Part shown: piece by piece, positions 7,661-16,271 of the stretch
Numbering within the stretch: the first letter of the stretch is position 1
Layout: the number at the start of each line of letters is the position of its first letter
DNA from: LMUY01 sp964242925
GTDB lineage: Bacteria > Pseudomonadota > Alphaproteobacteria > Acetobacterales > Acetobacteraceae
Reading direction: 5' to 3'
Length of the DNA: 23,713 bases
Assembly: GCA_964242925.1 (NCBI GenBank)
Contig: CAXTBW010000071.1
Coordinates: forward strand, 1-23,713
Position numbers and translations under genes: made by a program
The notes under the pieces: generated by a model
Database searches by the model: none
What the model was told of the DNA's origin: nothing
The model's input: only the letters and a program-made list of their open reading frames with translations

Positions 7661-7701
7661 GGGATTCTGACTAAGCGAAAGCGCCTCGGTTCGTCTAGCC
7701 G

Positions 7702-8799
<1,098 letters not shown>

Positions 8800-8804
8800 C
8801 CTGG

Positions 8805-9866
8805 CTAGGCCCCAAACACCTGGCTGAACTTCTCCACGATGGCGCCGCGCTTCGGGTTGATGAACGCCCAGTCCACCGTCATCAGCCCCATCTCGTCCAT
8901 CCGCGCCTCCGGGTAGGCGGCGACCTTGGCGGTGGCGGCGTTCAGCGTCAGCCCGGTGACGGTGGGGGCGGCGAAGGTGGCCTCCGACAGCGCCTGTTGG
9001 ACGGCCGGGTCGAGCATGCGGTCGGCGAAGGCGGCGCCCAGGTCGGGGTTCGGCCCGTTCTTCACCAGGGTAAGCGTGTTCACGCCGCCGAACACGCCCT
9101 CCTTGGGCGCCGACATGGCGACGGGCGCGCGCTTGGCGGTGTAGGGCAGGATGGTTTTCGAGAAGTCCGGCCCGCCGATGTCGGCCTGGCCCTGCGAGAC
9201 CTGCAGCACGGCGGTGACGTTGTTGTCGTAGATGGTCTGCACGTTCGGCTTCAGCGCCGCCATCTTCTCCCAGCCGGAATCGATCAGGTATTGCGCGTCG
9301 TGGAAGGACTTGCCGGTGGCCAGCGCGGTGGCGGCGACCAGCAGCTGCACGCTCTGGGTCTGCTTCGGCGTGACCAGCAGGACGCGGTCCTTGTAGCGCG
9401 GGTCCCACATCTGCTCCCAGCTCTCGATGCCGGGCACCGCCTGCGGGTTGTAGAACGGCGAGACGACGGAGACCGCAAAGGCGACGCCGAAGCCGTCGTT
9501 GAGAACGAAGCGCGGGATGATGTTGGCCATGTTCGGCATCTTGTCGCGCGGCAGGGCGGTGATGAGGTCCTCCTGCCGGGCGACGGGGACGCCGACGTCG
9601 TCCATGAACATCACGCTGTACGTAGGATTGGCCTTCTGCGTGCGCAGGATGGCGATCTGGCCGAGCGTGACGCCCTCGGTCTGGTAGACGCGGCAGCCGA
9701 GGTCGGACTGGAACTTGGGGATCACGTTGCGGCGGACGAACTCGCCCTGCGGCCCGGTGTAGGTGCCGACGTTGATGGACTTGCCCTGCGCCCAACCGTT
9801 GCGGATGAAGAACAGCGGCGCGGCGAGGCCGGCCGCGGCGAGCGTGCGGCGGGTGAGCTTGGTCAT
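8805..9866 (-). CDS. ABC importer substrate-binding protein
   Basis: A 353-residue periplasmic binding protein of the PotD / bacterial extracellular solute-binding type. The N-terminus LTRRTLAAAGLAAPLFF is a twin-arginine-like signal, followed by WAQGKSINVGTYTGPQGEF at the start of the mature domain. Residues such as MFMDDVGVPVARQ and FVLNDGFGVAFA fit the two-lobe fold. Ligand specificity cannot be read from sequence; polyamine, phosphonate and metal-chelate relatives all share this form. It lies between the permease genes and the ATPase and is separated from the permeases by 131 bases that hold a palindrome pair, so its message level may differ from theirs. Confidence 0.9.
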   Translation of the reverse strand: MTKLTRRTLAAAGLAAPLFFIRNGWAQGKSINVGTYTGPQGEFVRRNVIPKFQSDLGCRVYQTEGVTLGQIAILRTQKANPTYSVMFMDDVGVPVARQEDLITALPRDKMPNMANIIPRFVLNDGFGVAFAVSVVSPFYNPQAVPGIESWEQMWDPRYKDRVLLVTPKQTQSVQLLVAATALATGKSFHDAQYLIDSGWEKMAALKPNVQTIYDNNVTAVLQVSQGQADIGGPDFSKTILPYTAKRAPVAMSAPKEGVFGGVNTLTLVKNGPNPDLGAAFADRMLDPAVQQALSEATFAAPTVTGLTLNAATAKVAAYPEARMDEMGLMTVDWAFINPKRGAIVEKFSQVFGA

Positions 9867-9881
9867 TCGGCGGCTCCTAAG

Positions 9882-9981
9882 CCCTCTCCCGCTGGCGGGA
9901 GAGGGCTGGGTGAGGGTGGGTGGCAGGATGAAACCCCGGCAAGCGTCCTCTCACCCCGACCCTCCCGCAAGCGGGAGAGGG
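9882..9981. repeat. Inverted pair of CCCTCTCCCGC palindromes (REP-like), pair A
   Basis: Left unit: CCCTCTCCCGC (9882-9892), two bases, GCGGGAGAGGG (9895-9905), then the tail CTGGGTGAGGG. Right unit: the tail CTCACCCCGA leading into a stem CCTCCCGC (9961-9968), AA, GCGGGAGAGGG (9971-9981), with two bases lost from the left arm. The order is stem-tail then tail-stem. It fills the gap between permease and binding-protein genes inside one operon. The motif resembles widespread proteobacterial REP sequences; an RNA hairpin could stabilise or end the upstream message. Confidence 0.75.
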
Positions 9982-9997
9982 AGGAGCCGGCGAGAGG

Positions 9998-10801
9998 TCA
10001 TATGCCCATCGCTCGGCGTAGGCCGACCAGGCGCTCCAGAACCACCACCGCGGCCGCGCCCACCAGGATCATCAGGCTCGCCATCGCCGCGATCGACGGA
10101 TCGAACACCCGTTGCATGTTCTGATATAGCAGGATCGGCAGCGGCACCGCGCGCGCGTCCGACAGCCACATCGAGATCGGGTAGTTGTCGAGCGACACCA
10201 TGAACGCGAACAACGCGCCAGCCGCCACGCCCGGCGCGATCTGCGGAACGGTCACGCGCTGGAACGTGCGCCATGGATCGGCGCCCAGCGTACGCGCCGC
10301 CTCTTCCAGGGAGCGGTCCACCAACTGGAGGCTGGCGGTCACGGTACGCACCACGTAGGGCGTAGTGATGAGAGTGTGCGCGAAGAACAGGTTGACCAGC
10401 GCGGTCTGCATGTTCGCCGCGGAGTAGAACTGCAGCAGCGCCAGCCCGGTGATCAGCACGGGGAAGATCAGCGGCGACAGCAGCAGCGCCTCCAGCGCCG
10501 CCGTGCCGGGCAGGTCCGAGCGCGCCAGGGCGAATGCCGCCGGCACGCCCAGCAGCACCGCGGCCGCAGTGGCCGCCAGGGCCAGGCCGAGGCTCAGCGA
10601 GAACGACGCGATGAACTCGGGGTCCGCCAGCACCTGGGCATACCAATCCAGCGTGAACCCCTGCGGCGGGAAGCTGGCGAACGGCGCGGCGGAGAACGAG
10701 ATCGACACCGCCACCAGCAACGGCGCCAGCACGAACACCATCACCAGCCCGGTCGCGCCATACGCCAGCCAGGCCGCGCCGCCGGACAACCGCCCGCCCA
10801 T
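9998..10801 (-). CDS. ABC importer permease, PotC-type
   Basis: A 267-residue inner-membrane protein with about six hydrophobic segments, beginning with WLAYGATGLVMVFVLAPLL. The cytoplasmic coupling (EAA) loop reads EEAARTLGADPWRTFQRVTVP, the contact site for the ATPase. ALLLSPLIFPVLITGLALL is typical of PotC/YdcV permeases. The ATG at 10801 overlaps the preceding permease stop by one base (TGATG), so the two permeases are translationally coupled and form the channel dimer. A palindrome pair follows the gene before the binding-protein gene begins. Confidence 0.92.
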   Translation of the reverse strand: MGGRLSGGAAWLAYGATGLVMVFVLAPLLVAVSISFSAAPFASFPPQGFTLDWYAQVLADPEFIASFSLSLGLALAATAAAVLLGVPAAFALARSDLPGTAALEALLLSPLIFPVLITGLALLQFYSAANMQTALVNLFFAHTLITTPYVVRTVTASLQLVDRSLEEAARTLGADPWRTFQRVTVPQIAPGVAAGALFAFMVSLDNYPISMWLSDARAVPLPILLYQNMQRVFDPSIAAMASLMILVGAAAVVVLERLVGLRRAMGI

Positions 10802-11712
10802 CAGAGCGCCGCCGACAGGCGGGAACGCCGCCTCTGCCGCCATCCCAGCAGCAGCACCGAGGCGCCGTTCACCGCGAAGGTCAGCGCCACCATGACCACC
10901 GCGATAGCGGCGCTGAACGGCCAGTCGTAGACGGCCACGACCTGCTGCTCCAGCAGGTTGCCCAGCATCTGCGCGTGGTTGCCGCCGAGGATCGCGGGCG
11001 TCACGTAGGACGCCGCCGTCAGCGAGAACACGATTGTCAGCCCGGCCGCCAGACCCGGCGCGCTCAGAGGCAGGGTCACGCGCCAGAACACGCGCCACGC
11101 GGGGGCGCCCAGGGTGCGCGCCGCCTCCTCCAGCGCCGGGGCGATGCGCGCCAGCGACGACGCGAGCGGCAGCACCAGCATCGGCAGGAACACGTGCAGC
11201 GAGCCGATGACCACGGCCGTCTCGGAATACATCACCTGCACCGGCGCGGCGCTGAAGCCCAAAGCGTGCAGCAGCCAGTTCAGCACCCCGACCCGGTTGT
11301 TGGCCAATACCAGCTGCCAGCCATACGTCCGCACCACGATGCTGACCACCAGCGGCGCGACCAGCACGATGGTGGTCAGCCGGGCGGCCAGCGGCGAGCC
11401 GCGCACGATCACCAGCGCCACCGGGTAGCCAAGCAGCACGCTCAGCGCGGCGGTGCACAGGCTGATGCGCAACGTGACGAACAGCACGTGCAGATACAGC
11501 GGCGTGTCGGCGAGGTGGACGTAGTTGCGCAGGGTCAGCGGCAGGCCGATCACGCCATTCTGCGGCTGCGTCATAACGCTGTAGGAGAACAGCACCGTGG
11601 CGGGCGCGACGAAGAACACCAGCAGGAACAGCACCGCCGGCGCGGCCATGAGCAGGCCGGGCAGACGCGCCGGCATGCGCGAGGCGATGCGCGGCATTGC
11701 GAGGCTGGTCAT
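10801..11712 (-). CDS. ABC importer permease, PotB-type
   Basis: A permease of about 303 residues with six hydrophobic segments, the first being GLLMAAPAVLFLLVFFVAPA. The EAA loop is EEAARTLGAPAWRVFWRVTLP. The long first periplasmic loop (MTQPQNGVIGLPLTLRNYVH) is characteristic of PotB/PhnU partners. I prefer ATG 11712, which leaves a short basic tail before the first membrane segment and has a GGCGAG site upstream. A GTG at 11778, just three bases after the VOC-like gene, would add 22 arginine-rich residues and cannot be excluded. It is the fourth gene of the monooxygenase operon. Confidence 0.9.
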   Translation of the reverse strand: MTSLAMPRIASRMPARLPGLLMAAPAVLFLLVFFVAPATVLFSYSVMTQPQNGVIGLPLTLRNYVHLADTPLYLHVLFVTLRISLCTAALSVLLGYPVALVIVRGSPLAARLTTIVLVAPLVVSIVVRTYGWQLVLANNRVGVLNWLLHALGFSAAPVQVMYSETAVVIGSLHVFLPMLVLPLASSLARIAPALEEAARTLGAPAWRVFWRVTLPLSAPGLAAGLTIVFSLTAASYVTPAILGGNHAQMLGNLLEQQVVAVYDWPFSAAIAVVMVALTFAVNGASVLLLGWRQRRRSRLSAAL

Positions 11713-11781
11713 GGTGTCGCTCGCCAACGCGCCGCCTCCCCGCTCCGGTCGGGCACGGCGAGGCAAGGCGCGTGCCACGCG

Positions 11782-12174
11782 TCAGGGTAGGACGCCGTAC
11801 TCCGCAAGCTCCGGCAGCATCGCCTCAATGACGAAATCAACGAACGCATCCGGCGCGTCGAGGTAGAACTCGCGGTCCGAGTAGCGCCCGACGGCGGCGC
11901 CCAGCCCGCGCGCTTGCGCCCACGCCGCCAGCCGGCCGAGGTCGGCCTCGGGCGTGTCGCTCAGGAACGCCACCTGGGACCGCAGTTTGTCCGCGTCGCG
12001 CGCCGGCGTGTCGCTGCGGCTGAACTGCAGGTCCACGTTGGCGCCGGGCTGCCGCAACCAGACCGAGCGTTCGGTGCGGCGCAGCGTCGCGAAGCCGAGC
12101 TGCGTCGTCAGCATTTCCACGATCAGGTCGAAATGCCGGCCGTCGAGGCGGTTGGCGACGTGGTTGAGCCTCAT
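11782..12174 (-). CDS. VOC/glyoxalase-like small protein
   Basis: A 130-residue protein beginning MRLNHVANRLDGR with alternating beta-alpha character (VDLQFSRSD, SQVAFLSDT, YSDREFYLDAPDAFVDFVIEA), consistent with half or one complete vicinal-oxygen-chelate module. Usual metal ligands would be a histidine near the start (H5) and a glutamate near FYLDAPD; the set is not obviously complete, so catalysis is uncertain. Its ATG overlaps the amidohydrolase stop (ATGA, 12171-12174), which ties it to the operon. It may process a product of the monooxygenase or bind a ligand. The family call is tentative. Confidence 0.55.
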   Translation of the reverse strand: MRLNHVANRLDGRHFDLIVEMLTTQLGFATLRRTERSVWLRQPGANVDLQFSRSDTPARDADKLRSQVAFLSDTPEADLGRLAAWAQARGLGAAVGRYSDREFYLDAPDAFVDFVIEAMLPELAEYGVLP

Positions 12175-13043
12175 CCTGCCTGGGATCCCGCTTGAGCGTG
12201 GGCGTAGGCGGCGATCTCGGCGGCCACCTTGCCCATGTCGGCGCGGACCCGGTCGAACTCGGGCTTCTTCTCGAACGTCGCCTCGCTGAAGAACAGCTCC
12301 TTGATCGTCTCGATCTGCACGCTGTGCACCCCGGCCGCCGGGTTGCCGTGCAGGCGGATGCTCTCCGCGCCCTTGAACGGGTCGTTGATGCTGACGCTGT
12401 AGCCGTGCGAGCGGAGCGCCGCGGCCACCGCGTCGATGAAGCCGCGGCTGCTGGTCATGCCGTCGCGGTCGCTAAGGCAGAAGTCGCGCCGGCGCTGGCC
12501 GTGGTCGTGCGCGGTGACCGGGCCGATAGTGCCCATGCAGTGGCAGCTCAGGTGGAACGCGACGCCCGCCGCCTCCCTCTGGGCGGCGATCAGCGCCTCC
12601 AGCCGGTCGTGGTAGGGCCGCCAGCATGTGTCGATGCGCTCATTCACCTCGGCGACGGTGAGTTTGCGCGGCTGCAGCGCGTGGCCGGTGTAGGTGCGGC
12701 TGTGGATCAGCCCCAGGCCGAGCCGGGCCGACTTGTCGGTGGGCGCCAGGGGGTCGGGCCAGGGTTCGGCCAGCAGGTCCGGGTCGAGGTCCGCCAGGCC
12801 GCGGTTCGCGTCGATCCAGTTGTTCGGGAAGGTCGCCTGCAGCAGGCCGCAGCCGGCCTCGGGCGCCAGGCCCCACAGCTCCTCGACATGCATCGAGACC
12901 ATGAAGTGCACGTCGGCGAAGGGCGCGTCGGTGCGGAACCCAGAGGGGTACTCCCGCCCGCTGCGCGGCACGTCGAACACCACCGGCGTCGGCGTTCCAA
13001 TCGGTGGCGTGTATAGAAACACGCCGGGGCATCGCTCGATCAT
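12171..13043 (-). CDS. N-formylglutamate amidohydrolase family protein
   Basis: A 290-residue protein of the FGase (HutG/HutD-type, PF05013) family, zinc enzymes that hydrolyse N-formyl or similar amide bonds. Family features include VVFDVPRSGREYP near the N-terminus, IDANRGLADLD, LIHSRTYTGHAL, HLSCHCMGTIG with metal-binding histidines, and SVQIETIKELF. No other histidine-degradation gene (hutU, hutH, hutI) is nearby, so the natural substrate is probably not formylglutamate but another formamide or amide formed by the neighbouring monooxygenase. The start ATG 13043 is 14 bases after the monooxygenase stop. Family confident, substrate inferred. Confidence 0.85.
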   Translation of the reverse strand: MIERCPGVFLYTPPIGTPTPVVFDVPRSGREYPSGFRTDAPFADVHFMVSMHVEELWGLAPEAGCGLLQATFPNNWIDANRGLADLDPDLLAEPWPDPLAPTDKSARLGLGLIHSRTYTGHALQPRKLTVAEVNERIDTCWRPYHDRLEALIAAQREAAGVAFHLSCHCMGTIGPVTAHDHGQRRRDFCLSDRDGMTSSRGFIDAVAAALRSHGYSVSINDPFKGAESIRLHGNPAAGVHSVQIETIKELFFSEATFEKKPEFDRVRADMGKVAAEIAAYAHAQAGSQAG

Positions 13044-13057
13044 CCATCGCCTCCCAA

Positions 13058-14344
13058 TCAGGCGCGCAGCTTCTCCCGAAGCGTGCCCGGCGCATACTCC
13101 CTCTGCACCAGGCCGCGCCGCTGCAGCTCCGGCACGACCAGGCGGCCGAACTCCTCGAACATCGTCGGCGAGACGGTTGGCCACACGATGAACCCGTCGC
13201 AGCCGCCGGCCTGGAACACCGCCTCCATCTGGTCCGCGATCCCGGCCGCCGTGCCCACCACCACGTTGCGCGGCTTGCGCGTCGCGGCGGCGTAGCTGAT
13301 GCCCTCCGCCGCCGCCAGCTGCCGCATATGCTCCTCCGACCCGGCGATCCCCTGGTTGCCCTGCGCCGCGGCCACCGCCTCCGCCGTCTGGTGCCGGCCC
13401 AGATCGGCGCCGAGCATGGCGGAGTTGTGCGCCAGCACCAGGTCCGGGTCCGCCAGGGCGTGCAGTTGCTCCTCCTTCTCCCGCGCGATCGCGTCGGTTT
13501 CCCCCACCACAATCGCCATCGAGTTCAGCACGGCGCAGTCCTCCGGCGGGCGGCCCAGCAACGCCATGCGCGCCGCGATGTCGGTCTTGAAGGCCACCGA
13601 GTCGGCCGTGGCGTGCGCCGACGCGAAGATCATCTCCGCCCAACGCGCCGCGAACTCCCGCCCGCGCGGCGAGGCGCCCGCCTGCAGGAACACCGGCCGC
13701 CCCTGCGGGCTGCGCGGCATGCTCAGCGGCCCGCGGCTGCTGATGTTTTCACCCTTAAAGTCGGCGTAGCGCACCTTGTCCGGGTCGGCGAACACCCCGC
13801 GTTCCTTGTCGAGCACGAACGCATCCGGCTCCCAACAGTCCCACAGCGCGCAGCACGCCTCCAGCACCTCGTCGGCCCGATCGTAGCGCGTCTCCTTCGG
13901 CGGCAGCCCGCCGATGCCGAAGTTGCGCGCCTCCATCTCGGCGGCCGACGTCACCACGTTCCAGGCCGCCCGCCCGCCGCTCAGCAGGTCGAACGAGGCG
14001 AGCATGCGCGCCAGCAGATAGGGCGGGTGGAACGTGGTGGACAGCGTGGCGCCCAGGCCGAGATGGGTCGTCACCCGCGCCATCAGCGGCAGCACCACCA
14101 TCGGGTCGAGGTAGCTGATCTGCCCGCCGCGCTCCACGTAGGTGCGGAAATCGCCGTTGTAGACGTCGGGGATGCCGAACGTGTCGGCGAAGAACCCGGC
14201 GTCGAACCGCGCCGCCTCCAGCGTGCGGGCGAGCTGCTCGTAGCGGCGCGGGTCGAAGATGTCGTGCAGCGCGGCCGCTGGGTGCCGCCAGCCGCCGGCG
14301 TGGCTGGCGGTCGGCCCGGTCTTCAGATAGGCGACGAGCTTCAT
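13058..14344 (-). CDS. FMN-dependent monooxygenase, NtaA/SnaA/DszA (SoxA) family
   Basis: A 428-residue bacterial-luciferase-fold oxygenase that uses reduced FMN from a separate reductase. Signatures of the nitrilotriacetate/EDTA monooxygenase branch are SHAGGWRHP near the N-terminus, FFADTFG, YLDPMVVLPLMA, and WNVVTSAAEMEARNFG, which lines the flavin pocket. Length matches the family (about 430-450). Members break C-N or C-S bonds in aminopolycarboxylates, sulfones and related compounds. No flavin reductase gene is in the window, so it must use one encoded elsewhere. It is the first gene of the operon; its start is 92 bases from the divergent exporter gene, so the promoter lies at 14345-14436. 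Confidence 0.9.
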   Translation of the reverse strand: MKLVAYLKTGPTASHAGGWRHPAAALHDIFDPRRYEQLARTLEAARFDAGFFADTFGIPDVYNGDFRTYVERGGQISYLDPMVVLPLMARVTTHLGLGATLSTTFHPPYLLARMLASFDLLSGGRAAWNVVTSAAEMEARNFGIGGLPPKETRYDRADEVLEACCALWDCWEPDAFVLDKERGVFADPDKVRYADFKGENISSRGPLSMPRSPQGRPVFLQAGASPRGREFAARWAEMIFASAHATADSVAFKTDIAARMALLGRPPEDCAVLNSMAIVVGETDAIAREKEEQLHALADPDLVLAHNSAMLGADLGRHQTAEAVAAAQGNQGIAGSEEHMRQLAAAEGISYAAATRKPRNVVVGTAAGIADQMEAVFQAGGCDGFIVWPTVSPTMFEEFGRLVVPELQRRGLVQREYAPGTLREKLRA

Positions 14345-14436
14345 GCGTCGGCTGGTCAAAGCGCGGTCTCCCGTCCAACCCCGCCAACCTAGCACGTGGT
14401 TTGCGGAGAGTTTTGCGATCCGCTACGACACCGGCC

Positions 14437-15312
14437 ATGAAGCTGCAAACGTCTACCCCGTCCGCATCGCGTTCCGCATCGCGTTCTGGGGCGACGGTGG
14501 AACTGGTGGCGAACACCACCACCGCCCGCCGCAACCAAATGGCGTTTCAGGACCTGCGTGGCGGCTTCGCGCTTTATCGCCTAGCGGTCAAGCTGGGGTG
14601 GCTGGACATCAAGCTGCGCTATCGCGGCTCGGTGCTGGGGCCGTTTTGGCTGACGATGTCCACCGCCGTCATGGTGCTCTCGATGGGCGTGCTCTACGCC
14701 GAATTGTTCCACATGGACGTGAAGCAGTACCTGCCCTACCTGGCGCTCTCGCTGGTGCTCTGGAACGCGCTCAGCTCGATGGTGGCCGAGGCGTGCGGCT
14801 GCTTCACCAGCGCGGAGAGCACAATCCGGTCGATGCGCATGCCGTTCACGGTGCACGCCATCCGGGTGCTGGTGCGCAACACGCTGGTGCTGGCGCACAA
14901 CGCCGTCGTGATCGTGTGCGTGTTCGCCTACTTCAACATCTGGCCGCACTCGACGTGCTGGGTGGCGTTGCTCGGCGGGGCGCTGTGGATCGTGGACGCG
15001 GTCGCGACCTGCCTTCTGTTGGGCGCGTTCTGCGCGCGGTTCCGCGATGTGCCGCCCATCATCGGCAGCGTCATGCAGATCGGCTTCTTCCTGACGCCGA
15101 TCATCTGGCAGCCCGAGGCGCTGGGCCGCTACATCCCCTACCTCGTGCTCAACCCGTTCTATTCGCTGCTGGCGGTGGTGCGGGACCCGCTGATGGATAG
15201 CCTGCCCGGCGGCCTGATCTGGAGCGGGGCGGTCGGCTGGAGCGCGCTGCTCTGGATCGGCGCCTGGTTGATGTTCGCGCGCGTGCGCGGACGGCTTGCG
15301 TTCTGGCTCTGA
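14437..15312 (+). CDS. ABC-2 polysaccharide exporter permease (Wzm/KpsM-type)
   Basis: A roughly 291-residue inner-membrane protein with an N-terminal amphipathic stretch (LYRLAVKLGWLDIKLRYRGS), then about six membrane segments; LGPFWLTMSTAVMVLSMGVLY and FFLTPIIWQPEAL are hallmarks of O-antigen/capsule exporters. It would carry lipid-linked polysaccharide across the inner membrane together with the ATPase three bases downstream. ATG 14437 is chosen; TTG 14401 (longer) and ATG 14539 (shorter, starting MAFQDL just before the conserved part) are alternatives, and none has a strong ribosome-binding site. Divergent from the monooxygenase operon. Confidence 0.9.
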   Translation: MKLQTSTPSASRSASRSGATVELVANTTTARRNQMAFQDLRGGFALYRLAVKLGWLDIKLRYRGSVLGPFWLTMSTAVMVLSMGVLYAELFHMDVKQYLPYLALSLVLWNALSSMVAEACGCFTSAESTIRSMRMPFTVHAIRVLVRNTLVLAHNAVVIVCVFAYFNIWPHSTCWVALLGGALWIVDAVATCLLLGAFCARFRDVPPIIGSVMQIGFFLTPIIWQPEALGRYIPYLVLNPFYSLLAVVRDPLMDSLPGGLIWSGAVGWSALLWIGAWLMFARVRGRLAFWL

Positions 15313-15315
15313 ACG

Positions 15316-16098
15316 ATGGCCAGCATCGTCGTCAAGGACCTCTCGGTCGACTTCCCGATCTACCACGGGGAGACGCGCAGCCTGAAGAAGATGCTGCTCA
15401 AGACCGCTTCGGGCCGCTTCGGGCAGGACAGCCAACGCCGCGTGGTGATCCAGGCGCTGCGCGACATCTCGTTCACCCTGAAGGATGGCGACCGGCTGGC
15501 GCTGGTGGGCCGCAACGGCGCCGGCAAGACGACGCTGCTGCGCTCGCTGGCCGGCATCTACGAGCCGCAACAGGGCATGGTCCGCGTGGAGGGCCGCCTG
15601 AGCACGCTGCTGGACGTGACGCTGGGCATGAACGTGGACATGACCGGGCGGGAGAACATCAGCCTGCGCGGCCTGAACGACGGCATGGCCCGCGGCGCCA
15701 TCCGGCGCATGGAGGAAGACGTCGCCGAGTTCGCCGATCTGGGCGAGTTCCTCGAGTTGCCGGTCAAGCTGTACAGTTCCGGCATGATGCTGCGGCTCGC
15801 TTTCGCCATGGCGACGGCGGTGCATCCGCAAGTGCTGCTGATGGACGAGTGGATCATGGCGGGCGACGCCAACTTCCTGGCCAAGGCGCGCGCGCGGGTC
15901 GAGGCTTTCGTCAACAAGGCGGAGATCCTGGTGATCTCGACGCACGACGAGGGCACGGTGCGGCAATGGGCAAGCCGGGTGCTCTGGCTGGACGGGGGCC
16001 GCATCGTGGACGACGGCGAGCCCGAAGCCGTGCTGGAACACTATCTCGGACGCCCGCTGCCGCCCTTGAAGGAACGGCTGGCGGACGTGGAGGCGTAA
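15316..16098 (+). CDS. ABC polysaccharide exporter ATPase (Wzt/KpsT-type)
   Basis: A 260-residue ATPase. Walker A is GRNGAGKT (65-72), the signature is YSSGM (153-157), Walker B is VLLMDEW (173-179) and the switch histidine is H210 in VISTHDEG. LGMNVDMTGRENI is typical of the O-antigen/teichoic-acid/capsule exporter branch. Only a short tail follows the nucleotide-binding domain, so the C-terminal glycan-recognition domain of Wzt from E. coli O9a is absent and the protein is more like KpsT. It starts three bases after the permease stop. Its 3' end faces the second 130-bp repeat. Confidence 0.93.
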   Translation: MASIVVKDLSVDFPIYHGETRSLKKMLLKTASGRFGQDSQRRVVIQALRDISFTLKDGDRLALVGRNGAGKTTLLRSLAGIYEPQQGMVRVEGRLSTLLDVTLGMNVDMTGRENISLRGLNDGMARGAIRRMEEDVAEFADLGEFLELPVKLYSSGMMLRLAFAMATAVHPQVLLMDEWIMAGDANFLAKARARVEAFVNKAEILVISTHDEGTVRQWASRVLWLDGGRIVDDGEPEAVLEHYLGRPLPPLKERLADVEA

Positions 16099-16125
16099 GG
16101 CGCAACCACGTCTCCCCCACCCGTC

Positions 16126-16258
16126 ATGCCAGGGTTTGACGACCCTGGTGTCCACGGCGGCCCGGTGGCGATGGCGCATCCGCATTGTGGTTCGAAAGTT
16201 CCAACGAAGCGCTGCGTCGTCGATCGCGTCCGTGAATACCAGGGTCAAGCCCTGGCAT
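16126..16258. repeat. 133-bp paired palindromic repeat, copy 2 (REPIN/MITE-like)
   Basis: The left palindrome ATGCCAGGG (16126-16134) ... CCCTGG, followed by TCCACGG, faces an inverted right palindrome, ATACCAGGG ... CCCTGGCAT (ending 16258), preceded by CCGTGA. GGCGCATC lies 15 bases after CCACGG, exactly as in copy 1 (5961-6090), and the next 25 bases match at roughly half of positions. Like copy 1 it lies between two convergent genes, here the exporter ATPase and the GT2 glycosyltransferase. No coding frame is supported within it. Confidence 0.75.
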
Positions 16259-16271
16259 GACGAGGTGGAAG

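Noticed and set aside
7625..7700. GGATTCGAAC near 7630 resembles the T-arm end of a tRNA on the minus strand.
   Set aside because: It lies in the signal-peptide codons of a lipoprotein gene, and no matching acceptor, D or anticodon arms were found at the required distances.
12171..13043. Calling the amidohydrolase hutG and the region a histidine-degradation locus.
   Set aside because: No hutH, hutU, hutI or hutC is present and the gene is joined to a flavin monooxygenase and an importer, so a specific hut role is unsupported.
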